A stretch of 64,000 nt of DNA. It comes from Prevotella fusca JCM 17724 (GTDB lineage: Bacteria; Bacteroidota; Bacteroidia; Bacteroidales; Bacteroidaceae). This document shows positions 27,765 to 35,980 of the stretch, piece by piece. The stretch is from positions 702,501 to 766,500 of the forward strand of contig NZ_CP012074.1 in the NCBI RefSeq assembly GCF_001262015.1, in the 5' to 3' direction. The first letter of the stretch is position 1. The number at the start of each line of letters is the position of its first letter. The notes beneath the pieces are model-generated. The model was not told the DNA's origin, did no database searches, and was given only the letters and a program-made list of their open reading frames with translations. The translations under genes were made by a program, and so were the position numbers.

Positions 27765-28955
27765 ATGGGACAGTTACAAGACAAGTACAAGAGCTACCGC
27801 GATCCGCAGAAGTTTATGGATGCTGGTGTTTATCCTTACTTCCGTGAGATTACAAGTAAGCAAGGAACAGAAGTTACGGATATTGATGGCAACGAGATTC
27901 TTATGTTTGGTTCTAACGCCTACACAGGCCTGCCAAACGATCAGCGTGTGATTGATGCTGCTCATCGTGCCCTTGACAAGTATGGCTCAGGATGTGCCGG
28001 AAGCCGTTTCCTGAACGGTACACTCGACCTTCATGTACAGTTGGAGAAAGAACTGGCTGCTTTTGAAGGCAAGGATGAGGCACTTGTCTTCTCTACAGGT
28101 TTTGCAGTTAATGCTGGTGTTCTCTCCGTGGTTGTAGGACGTGGTGATTATATTATCTGTGATGACCGTGACCATGCGAGTATCGTGGACGGACGTCGTC
28201 TGAGTTTTGCTACCCAGCTTCACTACAAGCATAATGATATGGAAGATTTGGAGCGTGTTCTCCAGAAACTTCCTGAGGAAGCTGTCAAACTGATTGTTGT
28301 TGATGGTGTCTTCTCAATGGAAGGTGACCTTGCTAATCTGCCTGCAATCGTTGAACTGAAGCACAAGTACAACTGCTCTATCATGGTTGATGAGGCTCAT
28401 GGCATAGGTGTCTTTGGTCGCCAGGGAAGAGGTGTCTGTGACCATTTCGGTTTGACGGATGAAGTAGACCTCATTATGGGTACGTTCTCAAAGAGTCTGG
28501 CATCAATCGGTGGTTTCATTGCTGGTGACAAGGATACTATCAATTATCTTCGTCACACCTGCCGTACTTACATTTTCTCTGCAAGTAATGCACCTGCAGC
28601 AACAGCTGCTGCCCTGGAGGCACTTCATATTCTTGAGCAGGAGCCGGAACGTTTGGAGCAACTTTGGAAGGTAACCAATTATGCCTTGAAGCGTTTCAGG
28701 GAAGAAGGCTTTGAAATCGGTGATACAGAGAGTCCTATCATTCCGCTTTATGTCCGTGATATTGAAAAGACTTTCGTTGTAACCAAGCTGGCATACGAGG
28801 CTGGTGTGTTCATCAATCCTGTTATTCCTCCAGCTTGTGCTCCGCAGGATACATTGGTTCGTTTTGCCTTGATGGCTACTCATACAAAGGATCAGGTTGA
28901 GCGTGGTGTTCAGGCTTTGGCTAAGATATTCAGAGCACAGGGTCTTATTAAGTAA
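27765..28955 (+). CDS. spt: Serine palmitoyltransferase (alpha-oxoamine synthase)
   Basis: PLP enzyme that condenses L-serine with an acyl-CoA to 3-ketosphinganine, the first step of sphingolipid synthesis in Bacteroidetes. Motifs: GSGCAGSRFLNGT at 74-86, His137 (DDRDHASI) for ring stacking, DEAHGIGVFG with Asp209 and His212, and the PLP Lys243 in GTFSKSLAS. The 396-aa sequence with N-terminal YKSYRDPQKFMDAGVYPYFR fits bacterial SPT better than KBL or BioF. Single gene with its own promoter and terminator, divergent from a lipid kinase. Confidence 0.88.
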   Translation: MGQLQDKYKSYRDPQKFMDAGVYPYFREITSKQGTEVTDIDGNEILMFGSNAYTGLPNDQRVIDAAHRALDKYGSGCAGSRFLNGTLDLHVQLEKELAAFEGKDEALVFSTGFAVNAGVLSVVVGRGDYIICDDRDHASIVDGRRLSFATQLHYKHNDMEDLERVLQKLPEEAVKLIVVDGVFSMEGDLANLPAIVELKHKYNCSIMVDEAHGIGVFGRQGRGVCDHFGLTDEVDLIMGTFSKSLASIGGFIAGDKDTINYLRHTCRTYIFSASNAPAATAAALEALHILEQEPERLEQLWKVTNYALKRFREEGFEIGDTESPIIPLYVRDIEKTFVVTKLAYEAGVFINPVIPPACAPQDTLVRFALMATHTKDQVERGVQALAKIFRAQGLIK

Positions 28956-28995
28956 GTAAAGTATATTCCTCGTAAAAGGAGTTTATGATATTAAG

Positions 28996-29040
28996 AGGCG
29001 AAGGGATTATTCTTTTAGAGTAATCTCTTCGTCTTTTTTG
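28996..29040 (+). terminator. Terminator of spt
   Basis: GAGGCGAAGGGATTA / TAATCTCTTCGTC stem followed by TTTTTTG. Confidence 0.88.
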
Positions 29041-29189
29041 TGTCTATACCCTTATTAAGCCTTTTAGATTATATGATGGAAACCTCTTTGACTATTATTG
29101 CTGTCCGATAAAACTGTTCCCATATAAGCTGGTCATTATAGTGGTTTATTATTATTATGACAATAACAGACCCTTTTTCCCGTTTTCAC

Positions 29190-29296
29190 CCGATATGTTG
29201 GTGTACATCACGCATGGTGCTGTTGGTAAACACCAGTCGTGTTGAGGCTGAACACCAATGGTGTTTAGTACTCAACACCTTGCAATATGTAGTCGG
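29190..29296. repeat. T2 array b
   Basis: About four units at 22-23 bp steps built on AACACCA..(C/G)GTGTT, including AACACCAATGGTGTTTAG. Ends in ACCTTGCAATATGTAGTCGG, matched by the end of array a. No gene lies between spt and 29543. Confidence 0.8.
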
Positions 29297-29530
29297 GAGA
29301 GAAGAAACTTGTTGTAAGAAAAGAGTTGTACTACTAAAGGTAAACAAAACTTATTTGGTTAGGAGACTTATTTTTCTTAAGACGTCGGGTAACAAAAAGC
29401 AAGCAGAAAGGATGAAAACAAGTCTGAAATGAATGAAAGCAGAAAGGACGTAAAAGCAAAGAATCAACTGGTTTAGAAGAATAATACTAAAATCTTCTCT
29501 GCTTTCAATCCTTATCTGTAATCTTTTCGT

Positions 29531-29538
29531 TAACTTTG
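29531..29538 (+). promoter_or_regulatory. -7 box directly before the 67-aa protein
   Basis: TAACTTTG ends four bases before the ATG, implying an mRNA with almost no leader. Confidence 0.55.
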
Positions 29539-29542
29539 TGGC

Positions 29543-29746
29543 ATGAAACGATTGATTAACTGGAAAGAATTCGCAGTGCTCTTCATTGTTATCGGGGGGC
29601 TCTACTATATCACTAAGTCATGGCTGATTACAGGTGGCGTGCTTGCCCTCCTGTTGTTGATAGATGGCTTGCTGCGCCAATATGACCATAAAAAACGGGG
29701 TGAGAAGCAGGCTGAGGATATAAAGAAAAAATTGGAGGAGGAATAA
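29543..29746 (+). CDS. Small membrane protein (67 aa), function unknown
   Basis: Not recognised as a named family. A short basic N-terminus (MKRLINWKEF) is followed by two closely spaced hydrophobic stretches (AVLFIVIGGLYYI and WLITGGVLALLLLIDGLL) forming a hairpin of membrane helices, then a charged cytoplasmic tail (KKRGEKQAEDIKKKLEEE) likely helical. Coding character is supported by a good -7 box immediately upstream and a full transmembrane topology. The kinase-RapZ fusion starts 200 bp later. Confidence 0.72.
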   Translation: MKRLINWKEFAVLFIVIGGLYYITKSWLITGGVLALLLLIDGLLRQYDHKKRGEKQAEDIKKKLEEE

Positions 29747-29948
29747 GGAATGCTCTGTCGGTTGTCTATGTTACACATCTGGCAACCTTATCCCTTATTA
29801 ATCTCCAAGAAGGGGATGTGATGACCGATATTAATTAGGAGAAAGTGTCGTTACATCAGGGGGAAGAATGTAGAGATGTATGAATTTGTATATCCATCAA
29901 GAACAGTGGTAATGGATTCACAGAAAGTGCATTCATGTAGAAAAAGAT

Positions 29949-31490
29949 ATGGAAAAGTTATTAGAACTATATAAGAAATGGAAGGGTAGTGTACCTGCCA
30001 ATGTAGAGAAGCTGGAAGGAGCTGGAAGTAATCGTGAGTATTTCCGGATGGCAGATGAAGATGGAGAAACGATCATTGGCGTTATCGGTACAAGCCGTGA
30101 TGAAAACCATGCCTTCGTTTATCTTGCCAAGCATTTCGAGAAAAGGCAGTTGCCTGTGCCACACATACTGGCTGTTTCGGAAGATGAGACACGTTATCTG
30201 CAGTCTGACCTTGGCGACACATCACTTTTTAATGCCATCCGTGGAGGACGTGAGGCAGGCGGACGATACAATCTTGCTGAACAGGAACTCTTGCGCAGAA
30301 CCATCCGTGAATTGCCGAACATACAGCTGCGTGGTGCAAGAGGGCTTGATTTCTCTAATTGTTATCCGCAACCAGAGTTCAACCAGGAGAGTGTGCTCTT
30401 TGATTTGAACTACTTTAAGTACTGCTTCCTCAAAGCAACAGAGCTCGATTTCCATGAACTGAAACTCGAAGCAAACTTCCGTATGTTTGCCAAGGATCTG
30501 ACTTCTGAGAAGATGGACTCTTTCCTTTATCGTGACTTCCAGGCTCGTAATGTCATGCTGGATAAGGACGGAAAGCCTTACTTCATTGATTTCCAAGGTG
30601 GACGGAAGGGGCCTTTTTATTATGACCTTGCGTCTTTTCTGTGGCAGGCAAGTGCAAAGTATTCCTTCAAACTGCGACGTGAATTGGTGTTTGATTACTA
30701 TCAGAGTTTGAAGAACTATACGGAGGTTCCATCCAAGCGTCACTTCGTAAACCGTCTTTCTTTGTTCGTTCTCTTCCGTACCTTGCAGGTGCTAGGTGCT
30801 TACGGTTTCCGTGGTTACTATGAAAGAAAGAAACATTTTATCGACTCCATACCTCCTGCTATACAGAACCTGCGAGATCTCCTGGCGTTAGGTGAGGATG
30901 TTTTCCATTATCCTTATATGATGGATATGCTGAAACGACTCACACTGCTGCCACAGTTTGCGCATATTGAAAAGCCTGCAGTCAACAGGGCTGATGGCTT
31001 TAAGACGGTGGAGAAGGATATTTACAACGCCAACCCGTTGGATGGTCCAGCCACATTTTCAAAGTATGATGGTAAAGGACCGCTGGTTGTCCGTGTATTC
31101 AGTTTCTCTTTTAAGAAAGGTATTCCGGAGGATTCATCCGGCAATGGAGGAGGATATGTTTTCGACTGCCGGAGCACACATAACCCGGGACGATACGAAC
31201 CTTATAAGAAGATTACGGGTTTAGATGAGCCTGTCATCCGTTTCCTTGAGGATGATGGAGAGATTCTCGACTTCCTCAAGCCTGTATATAAGCTCGCTGA
31301 CCATCATGTGAAGCGTTATATGCAGCGTGGCTTTACCGACCTGATGTTCAGTTTCGGTTGTACGGGTGGACAGCATCGTTCGGTCTATAGTGCGCAACAT
31401 CTTGCCGAACATCTCAACGAAAAGTATGGAATCGAGGTGAGAATAGTACATAGGGAGCAGGGAATTGAGCAGACGCTGAAGGCAAGATAA
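29949..31490 (+). CDS. APH-type sugar kinase fused to a RapZ C-terminal domain
   Basis: N-terminal aminoglycoside-phosphotransferase/AmgK-like kinase (about 1-330): ATP-site GAGSNREYFR, catalytic loop YRDFQARN with Asp196 and Asn201, and metal motif IDFQGGR with Asp214. C-terminal RapZ-like domain (about 370-513) with the signature GCTGGQHRSV at 470-479, which in RapZ binds an amino-sugar-related ligand. Relatives of the kinase phosphorylate amino sugars such as MurNAc or GlcNAc, so a role in amino-sugar sensing or cell-wall recycling is likely, but the substrate is not shown. The RapZ P-loop domain is absent. At 513 aa, not truncated. Confidence 0.85.
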   Translation: MEKLLELYKKWKGSVPANVEKLEGAGSNREYFRMADEDGETIIGVIGTSRDENHAFVYLAKHFEKRQLPVPHILAVSEDETRYLQSDLGDTSLFNAIRGGREAGGRYNLAEQELLRRTIRELPNIQLRGARGLDFSNCYPQPEFNQESVLFDLNYFKYCFLKATELDFHELKLEANFRMFAKDLTSEKMDSFLYRDFQARNVMLDKDGKPYFIDFQGGRKGPFYYDLASFLWQASAKYSFKLRRELVFDYYQSLKNYTEVPSKRHFVNRLSLFVLFRTLQVLGAYGFRGYYERKKHFIDSIPPAIQNLRDLLALGEDVFHYPYMMDMLKRLTLLPQFAHIEKPAVNRADGFKTVEKDIYNANPLDGPATFSKYDGKGPLVVRVFSFSFKKGIPEDSSGNGGGYVFDCRSTHNPGRYEPYKKITGLDEPVIRFLEDDGEILDFLKPVYKLADHHVKRYMQRGFTDLMFSFGCTGGQHRSVYSAQHLAEHLNEKYGIEVRIVHREQGIEQTLKAR

Positions 31491-31569
31491 CAGACTGTTC
31501 CTCCTTTCTTGTCTGATGAGAATGGAGTGAAAACTGCAACTTCCCTGTTAATAACGTTCAAAAATTCTG

Positions 31570-31620
31570 CAAAAAGAAAGAGGAGGTACAACGGCAATTA
31601 CTTGCTTGTTGCGCCTCCTC
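31570..31620 (-). terminator. Terminator of candidate sRNA-1
   Basis: Minus strand GAGGAGG-CG-CAAC-..-GCAA / TTGC-.-GTTG-TA-CCTCCTC followed by TTTCTTTTTG. On the plus strand there is no T-run, so it serves the minus strand. Confidence 0.82.
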
Positions 31621-31781
31621 CCTTACTGTCGACAGACGGTCTGGAGTGTTTCTCCTGAACTTCAATCAATTTAACCGAAAATCTGCTAATAGTCTAATCT
31701 CCTCTGAAACAATCAATAAATTCTACCTAAACTAACTAAAACCTAAATCTATTTACTACTAATCTAAACAATCTTATTTTT
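31571..31781 (-). ncRNA. Candidate small RNA sRNA-1 (about 210 nt)
   Basis: A minus-strand unit with a good promoter (31788-31819) and a strong terminator (31570-31620) but no open frame. The first 75 or so transcribed bases contain almost no C, then comes a region with small stems (GGAGAAACACTCC). It is convergent with the kinase-RapZ gene, so it is not a leader of any gene. No Rfam class recognised. Confidence 0.6.
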
Positions 31782-31787
31782 GTTTTG

Positions 31788-31819
31788 CAAAAGTACTACG
31801 CTTAAAATAATTATACAAG
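31788..31819 (-). promoter_or_regulatory. Promoter of candidate sRNA-1
   Basis: Minus strand CTTG (31816-31819), 20 nt, TACTTTTG (31788-31795); -7 perfect, TTG of the -33 box kept. Confidence 0.78.
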
Positions 31820-32003
31820 AAGCTGTCGTGAAACGTTTGTCGTGCAAGAGTTTTATTGATATATGTCAAAATTTTAACGTTTAAAAAGCTGTGTTTGTGG
31901 ATAAACATGTCGGTTCTGTACACAAAAGCATAAAGAGCAGAGAGGCAATGTGTTATCCTGACACACCCGATGAAACAGACTCGGCGGACTCGACAGATAA
32001 GAT

Positions 32004-32036
32004 AAAGGCTTTGCAGATTCAGTCTGCAAAGCCTTT
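32004..32036 (-). terminator. Hairpin terminator downstream of marR
   Basis: Perfect 13-bp stem AAAGGCTTTGCAG / CTGCAAAGCCTTT. It is 230 nt after the marR stop; on the minus strand it is followed by TATCTTATC. Could instead end plus-strand read-through. Confidence 0.6.
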
Positions 32037-32107
32037 TGCTCACTTTAACCCAAATGGGCTCATTAGACCACAATAGTCCATTATCCTTATTAATCGTATT
32101 GTTTCCT

Positions 32108-32233
32108 GGCATCTTTTATTTCCTTGCCGGCATCTTTGTCTGTTTTGCTGACTTGATGTAGCCCGCTACGCCTTCGTTACAAAGACAAACAATCTGCTCG
32201 ACAATAAAACAAAATCTGTACAGGCTCTAATGA
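32108..32233 (+). repeat. Dispersed intergenic repeat R4, copy 2
   Basis: Direct copy of 987-1110; includes GTAGCccGCTAC hairpin and the same GCCTTCGTTACAAAGACAAA core. With sRNA-1 and a hairpin it fills the gap 31491-32267. Confidence 0.75.
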
Positions 32234-32267
32234 ACCAATTTAGGTTTAAGACGTACCACAACATCTT

Positions 32268-32624
32268 CTACATCATCGATTTCAGTTCCTCTGGTACACG
32301 GATAGACTCGCAGTGTAACTGCTCCAGCCGTTCCAAGCCATGCTTTGTGATATGGAACCGCTGACACCGACCGTCCTCCGAACAGGCACGGCGACGGATG
32401 AGCGAGTCATGCTCAAGTGAGGCGATTACCTTTGAGGCATTTGACCGTGTCAGTCCCATCTCATCAGCAATTTCGCCTGCCAGCATCGGCTCCTCACATT
32501 CAGAGAGCAGGCAGAGCAACATGGCTTCATTGATATTCAAGCCTATCTGCTTTTGTAAGCTGCCCTCGAAAGCTGTAATGAGACGAAGTATGTCGCGAAT
32601 CTTACATATACATTGGTTGTTCAT
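32268..32624 (-). CDS. MarR-family transcriptional regulator
   Basis: A small winged-helix regulator of 118 aa. HTH region: LAGEIADEMGLTRSNASKVIASLEHDSLIRRR, with the wing at CSEDGRCQRFHITKHG. It contains Cys residues near the N-terminus (NNQCICK) and in the wing, which could respond to thiol oxidation, though this is speculative. Somewhat shorter than the usual 140 aa. It lies 11 bp after the thioredoxin lipoprotein gene and shares its promoter, suggesting a redox-linked operon. Confidence 0.85.
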   Translation of the reverse strand: MNNQCICKIRDILRLITAFEGSLQKQIGLNINEAMLLCLLSECEEPMLAGEIADEMGLTRSNASKVIASLEHDSLIRRRACSEDGRCQRFHITKHGLERLEQLHCESIRVPEELKSMM

Positions 32625-32635
32625 AATCCTGGAAC

Positions 32636-33157
32636 TTACTTCAGCAGGACAGATTTGATAGCCTCCTCAAACTGAGGCTTGTTCATAGCACCTGACTGCA
32701 TTGTAGGTTCGCCATTCTTCGGGATGAAGAGTATTGATGGGATTGAACGGATACCGAAGAGAGCTGCCAGCTCACGCTGTTTATCAACGTCAACCTTGTA
32801 AACATCAATCTTTCCGGCATACTCACTCGCTACTTCTTCAAGAACGGGTGCCGTTGCCTTGCAAGGACCACACCACGTTGCATAAAAGTCAATGATGGCA
32901 GGCTTATCACCCTTGAACTCCCAAGTCTTTGGGTTCTTCTCATAATCCATCACTTTCTGCTTGAACATTTCTGCGTTCATTTCCTTTACATTCATATTCT
33001 TTTCCTTTCCATCATTTTGGTTATTAACTTCTGTTTGTTCTGTTGCCGTAGCACTGCCCCTCTGTTGTGCAGCCTCCTTGCCAGCCTTGCTATCTGCTTT
33101 GCAGGCTGTCAGTGTGAGTGCCATAATAGCTACTACGAATGTTGCTGTACGTTTCAT
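32636..33157 (-). CDS. Thioredoxin-fold lipoprotein
   Basis: A lipid-anchored thiol-disulfide protein of the periplasm. Lipobox LTAC with Cys19 after a hydrophobic signal (TFVVAIMALT), a Glu/Gln/Asn-rich linker to about residue 55, then a thioredoxin domain with the active site WCGPC at 95-99 and the cis-Pro region IRSIPSILF. In Bacteroidetes such proteins help disulfide handling or oxidative stress defence. First gene of an operon with a MarR regulator; promoter at 33246-33277. Confidence 0.9.
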   Translation of the reverse strand: MKRTATFVVAIMALTLTACKADSKAGKEAAQQRGSATATEQTEVNNQNDGKEKNMNVKEMNAEMFKQKVMDYEKNPKTWEFKGDKPAIIDFYATWCGPCKATAPVLEEVASEYAGKIDVYKVDVDKQRELAALFGIRSIPSILFIPKNGEPTMQSGAMNKPQFEEAIKSVLLK

Positions 33158-33245
33158 ACTTTATACTATGTTATCTTTAAGATTACCGAGGCTATATTAC
33201 TAGTCGGTTTGCTATTGTCGTTTTTGTTTCTTGTGGAAAACGATG

Positions 33246-33277
33246 CAAAGATAAGTATTATTTTGTTTTCTACCAAA
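33246..33277 (-). promoter_or_regulatory. Promoter of the thioredoxin-marR operon
   Basis: Minus strand TTTG (33274-33277), 20 nt, TATCTTTG (33246-33253); perfect, with a leader of about 80 nt. Confidence 0.87.
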
Positions 33278-33617
33278 TTTCCAATGGAAAATTATTCGTA
33301 TTATTTAAACTTTAATCTCACACACATAAGATTAGAGAATACGGATCAGATAATATTGACAAACATGAATCAGTAATTGTAGAATACATAAAAGTCTGCC
33401 TATCATTTTTTCTTTAATTATTCTTCAGGTAACTGATTTTGTTGTAGTTTAGAAGTAAAGGAACAGTTTTGCATAGTATAAAATCTATCGTCATTAAAAC
33501 AATCAAGGCTTGTGAAATATATTTACATATTCTTGGATAAACATTACTTTATAGCACACAAAAAGCATCACAAAAGTTTAGGTTTGCAACAGTCAGATAA
33601 TCAGTTAATTACTGCGG

Positions 33618-33727
33618 TGTACAAGAAAAGGTGCTTAGTTGGCTTTTGACCAACGCCCTTTAAATCTCATTAAGCCTTAGTTAGACGTCAATTAAGGTTT
33701 AATTCAAATGCAAAAGGGCATCTTTTA
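33618..33727 (+). repeat. T1 array b, interrupted by a MITE
   Basis: Units of 22, 22, 20, 22 and 22 bp from 33618 (GTGCTTAGT end of the first unit at 33639). A leader GCAACAGTCAGATAATCAGT lies just before (from 33587). The last unit runs straight into the MITE target duplication at 33720-33727. Confidence 0.85.
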
Positions 33728-33983
33728 GGTTCATCCGACATTTGGAGTAATAACCAATGAATGATACTCAAATTTTGAGATAAAAATCTCTTCATAACCT
33801 TCTCATTAATAATGGATTTAGACTAAATGAAGTGAATTTATAAGTTATAGTAACTCCTGCACTACTAATTAGCACATTATGATTATAATTCTCCGTATAT
33901 AAAGGGTTTAACATATATGAGCAATGGTGTAAGTAGTTGATTATTAATAACTAATTATTATCACTCCAAAATCCGGAAGACCC
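33728..33983 (-). mobile_element. MITE copy 2 (256 bp) with 8-bp target duplication
   Basis: Reverse-oriented copy of 1163-1419, differing by about four substitutions and one indel. Ends GGTTCATCCG and (complement) GGGTCTTCCG. Perfect target duplication ATCTTTTA at 33720-33727 and 33984-33991. Inserted in T1 array b. Confidence 0.93.
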
Positions 33984-34429
33984 ATCTTTTATTTTTCGGC
34001 ATTAGAATTTTATTTACAAAAACAAACACATCTAATAGATGTAATAATCTTCTTGCACATTCAATATTAAGTTTGATATTCTTTGGCGTATAATAGTTGA
34101 CAACCAACTATAAAAAACATCAGGGGTTTCTGTGATGGAGGCTGTGCGCCTCAAAAGTAAAGTCATGTGTTCATGCAAAAAGGTTCTATATAAAACACAA
34201 GATTGATACATTGCTTATATAGAAACAATAGCCCAAGAGAAAAATTGAACTTTAGAAGCCCAGAATTTGTTTCTCACAAAAAGATTAAGTAAATTCGCAT
34301 TTGGTCCTTGAATCTGTCGGCAATATAAAGAAGGTATTTTTTTCAAATGTCTATATAACTCCTTAATTCAATAGTATAGGGACGAATGCAGGTTCAAGAG
34401 CTGGAAGTGTAATTTATAAAAAAAAAGAG
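33984..34429. other. AT-rich region ending in a toxin-like tail remnant
   Basis: No intact gene. Just before the next CDS, in its frame, the stretch GTNAGSRAGSVIYKKKE (34380-34429) resembles the extreme C-terminus of a polymorphic toxin, preceded by a stop. This would fit a lost toxin whose immunity gene remains. Confidence 0.4.
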
Positions 34430-34951
34430 ATGATGAATCTAAAAAAAATATTAAATAAAGAAGCAACTTGGTATTTCTTGGCCTTAGCGGGGCTGTTGAT
34501 ACTACTCTATATGGGAGGAAATATCATTATAGATACGTATTTCTATGTGATATCATTAAATATTTTGATCTTTTTATTTTCTTATATAATACTTAAAATA
34601 AAGAATAAACTGCATTACTACTCTTATGTTGTAGGCTGTGCGTTTTTTGCTATTTGGTTTATCTTTTATAGCATATGCGATCTGCGAAGCAGAAACATGA
34701 AAGGTTATCTCACCAAACAACTCCCGATATTGTTTTATATTCCAACGGGTACTGAAGGGAGGTGGTCCAGTAGTGGAATCGAAATAGAATGTAAAGGAAG
34801 TAAGCATAAAATACCAACAACTCAAGAATCAGATAATCTATATCAGATTTACGGAGATTCGGTTATCAATCATATCGTAGTACGTTTTTTGCTAAAGGAA
34901 CCTTTTCCTTCTGTGTATTATGTAGATAGCGTACGAATAACTTATAAATAA
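34430..34951 (+). CDS. Membrane protein, possible orphan immunity protein 1
   Basis: Not a recognised family. The 173-aa product has three or four membrane helices in its first 90 residues (TWYFLALAGLLILLYM, YFYVISLNILIFLFSYIIL, VVGCAFFAIWFIFYSI) and a soluble C-terminal part with Lys/Tyr-rich sheets. It is much more AT-rich than the flanking core genes and lies next to Rhs debris, so I infer that it is an immunity protein left behind by a contact-dependent toxin system. An unrelated cargo gene is the alternative. Confidence 0.6.
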   Translation: MMNLKKILNKEATWYFLALAGLLILLYMGGNIIIDTYFYVISLNILIFLFSYIILKIKNKLHYYSYVVGCAFFAIWFIFYSICDLRSRNMKGYLTKQLPILFYIPTGTEGRWSSSGIEIECKGSKHKIPTTQESDNLYQIYGDSVINHIVVRFLLKEPFPSVYYVDSVRITYK

Positions 34952-34976
34952 GTTAGTTCTCTCAATACATACTTGA

Positions 34977-35297
34977 CAGGTTGAGAGTCTTACGAGCAAT
35001 AAACAGGGACGTCAGAGCGTTATTGTTGATATAATAGGTTACGACAAGGAAGGTCATACGGTCTATACGAAGCTCGGCAATGGCACGGAAACCACCTTAT
35101 ACCTACGACAAGCAGCGTGAATGTCTGCAGGTGATGAACCTTACGGCGGATAGTCAGACTGTGATGGAAAACAAGTATCGCTATGATGCTGTAGATAATA
35201 TCCTCGGTATCACGAATGCTGCCAACCCAACGTCGCTGACGAAACTCAACAAGGCTAAGCTGGGAGGAATGAGTAAGCATACGTATTAGTATGATGT
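34977..35297 (+). pseudogene. Rhs repeat-protein remnant 1
   Basis: Decayed coding sequence of an Rhs/YD-repeat protein. First frame reads QVESLTSNKQGRQS...YDKEGHTVYTKLGNGTET; a one-base insertion near 35097 shifts the frame, after which TYDKQRECLQVMNLTADSQ and YRYDAVDNILGI continue, then an in-frame TAG interrupts HTY-YD at 35287. No 5' or 3' part of the large Rhs gene is present. Confidence 0.85.
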
Positions 35298-35298
35298 T

Positions 35299-35772
35299 AT
35301 GAACTGGTATCAAATAAAAAAAAACATATACTATTCAAATGACGATTATGTCAGAGATATAATTGCTCTGCACCTTAAAAATGGTGCATTGAAAGCTATT
35401 TATAACTATATCTGTCAAACATCTTTGGTTTCTATGGAAGAGAGATTTAAAGGTATTGCAGAAGATATAGAGCATGATGTTTGTAATGAGATAATCACTC
35501 TTTTCTTATGCAAAAAACCTGTTTTTAGGTGGTACTTAAATAGTGCAGAACAGTTAGAAATGGATATTGATGCAAGATTTGTAGACAGTTTGAATATTCA
35601 CAATACGATTTGTGAATTCTTGACAAACTTGTCATGTCTGATAGATGAGGATATTTTTTTATTAGATGATGTTATCAAGGAAAAATCTTTGGTATTAATG
35701 GTATTCAAACCTCAAGCGCCACCAGAAATAATAGAAGGTACAAAATCTATTGAAATTCCTTCTTGTCTGTAA
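35299..35772 (+). CDS. Hypothetical 157-aa protein, possible orphan immunity protein 2
   Basis: No family recognised. Soluble, acidic, mostly helical by eye, with no signal peptide; AT-rich like its neighbours. Its ATG lies at the point where Rhs homology (YDxxNW, equivalent to YDELNR) breaks off, and a second Rhs remnant begins just after its stop. Such position between Rhs repeats is typical of displaced toxin-immunity cassettes. The immunity role is inferred from context only. Confidence 0.65.
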   Translation: MNWYQIKKNIYYSNDDYVRDIIALHLKNGALKAIYNYICQTSLVSMEERFKGIAEDIEHDVCNEIITLFLCKKPVFRWYLNSAEQLEMDIDARFVDSLNIHNTICEFLTNLSCLIDEDIFLLDDVIKEKSLVLMVFKPQAPPEIIEGTKSIEIPSCL

Positions 35773-35825
35773 GATTTGAGTTTGGGCAGCTATGCCCTCT
35801 GTCGGGCAGGTGATGACCGTTCTGC

Positions 35826-35896
35826 TTCCTAACGCCAAGGAGACAAAGTGTGACTAATGACAAGTAGCGTGATGATCTGCAGATGATGAACCTACA
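35826..35896 (+). pseudogene. Rhs repeat-protein remnant 2
   Basis: A short degraded piece parallel to the first remnant: LPNAKETKCD, then after a shift YDK-stop-RDDLQMMNL, matching the GNGTET..YDKQRE.LQ.MNL segment. Carries several stops. Confidence 0.7.
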
Positions 35897-35980
35897 GAGG
35901 AGGTTTGGCAGCAGGACTATGCTGTGCGCATGAATCATTGCTCGCCAAGATGTGTTTAATTTTGATAGCGAAGACATGAA

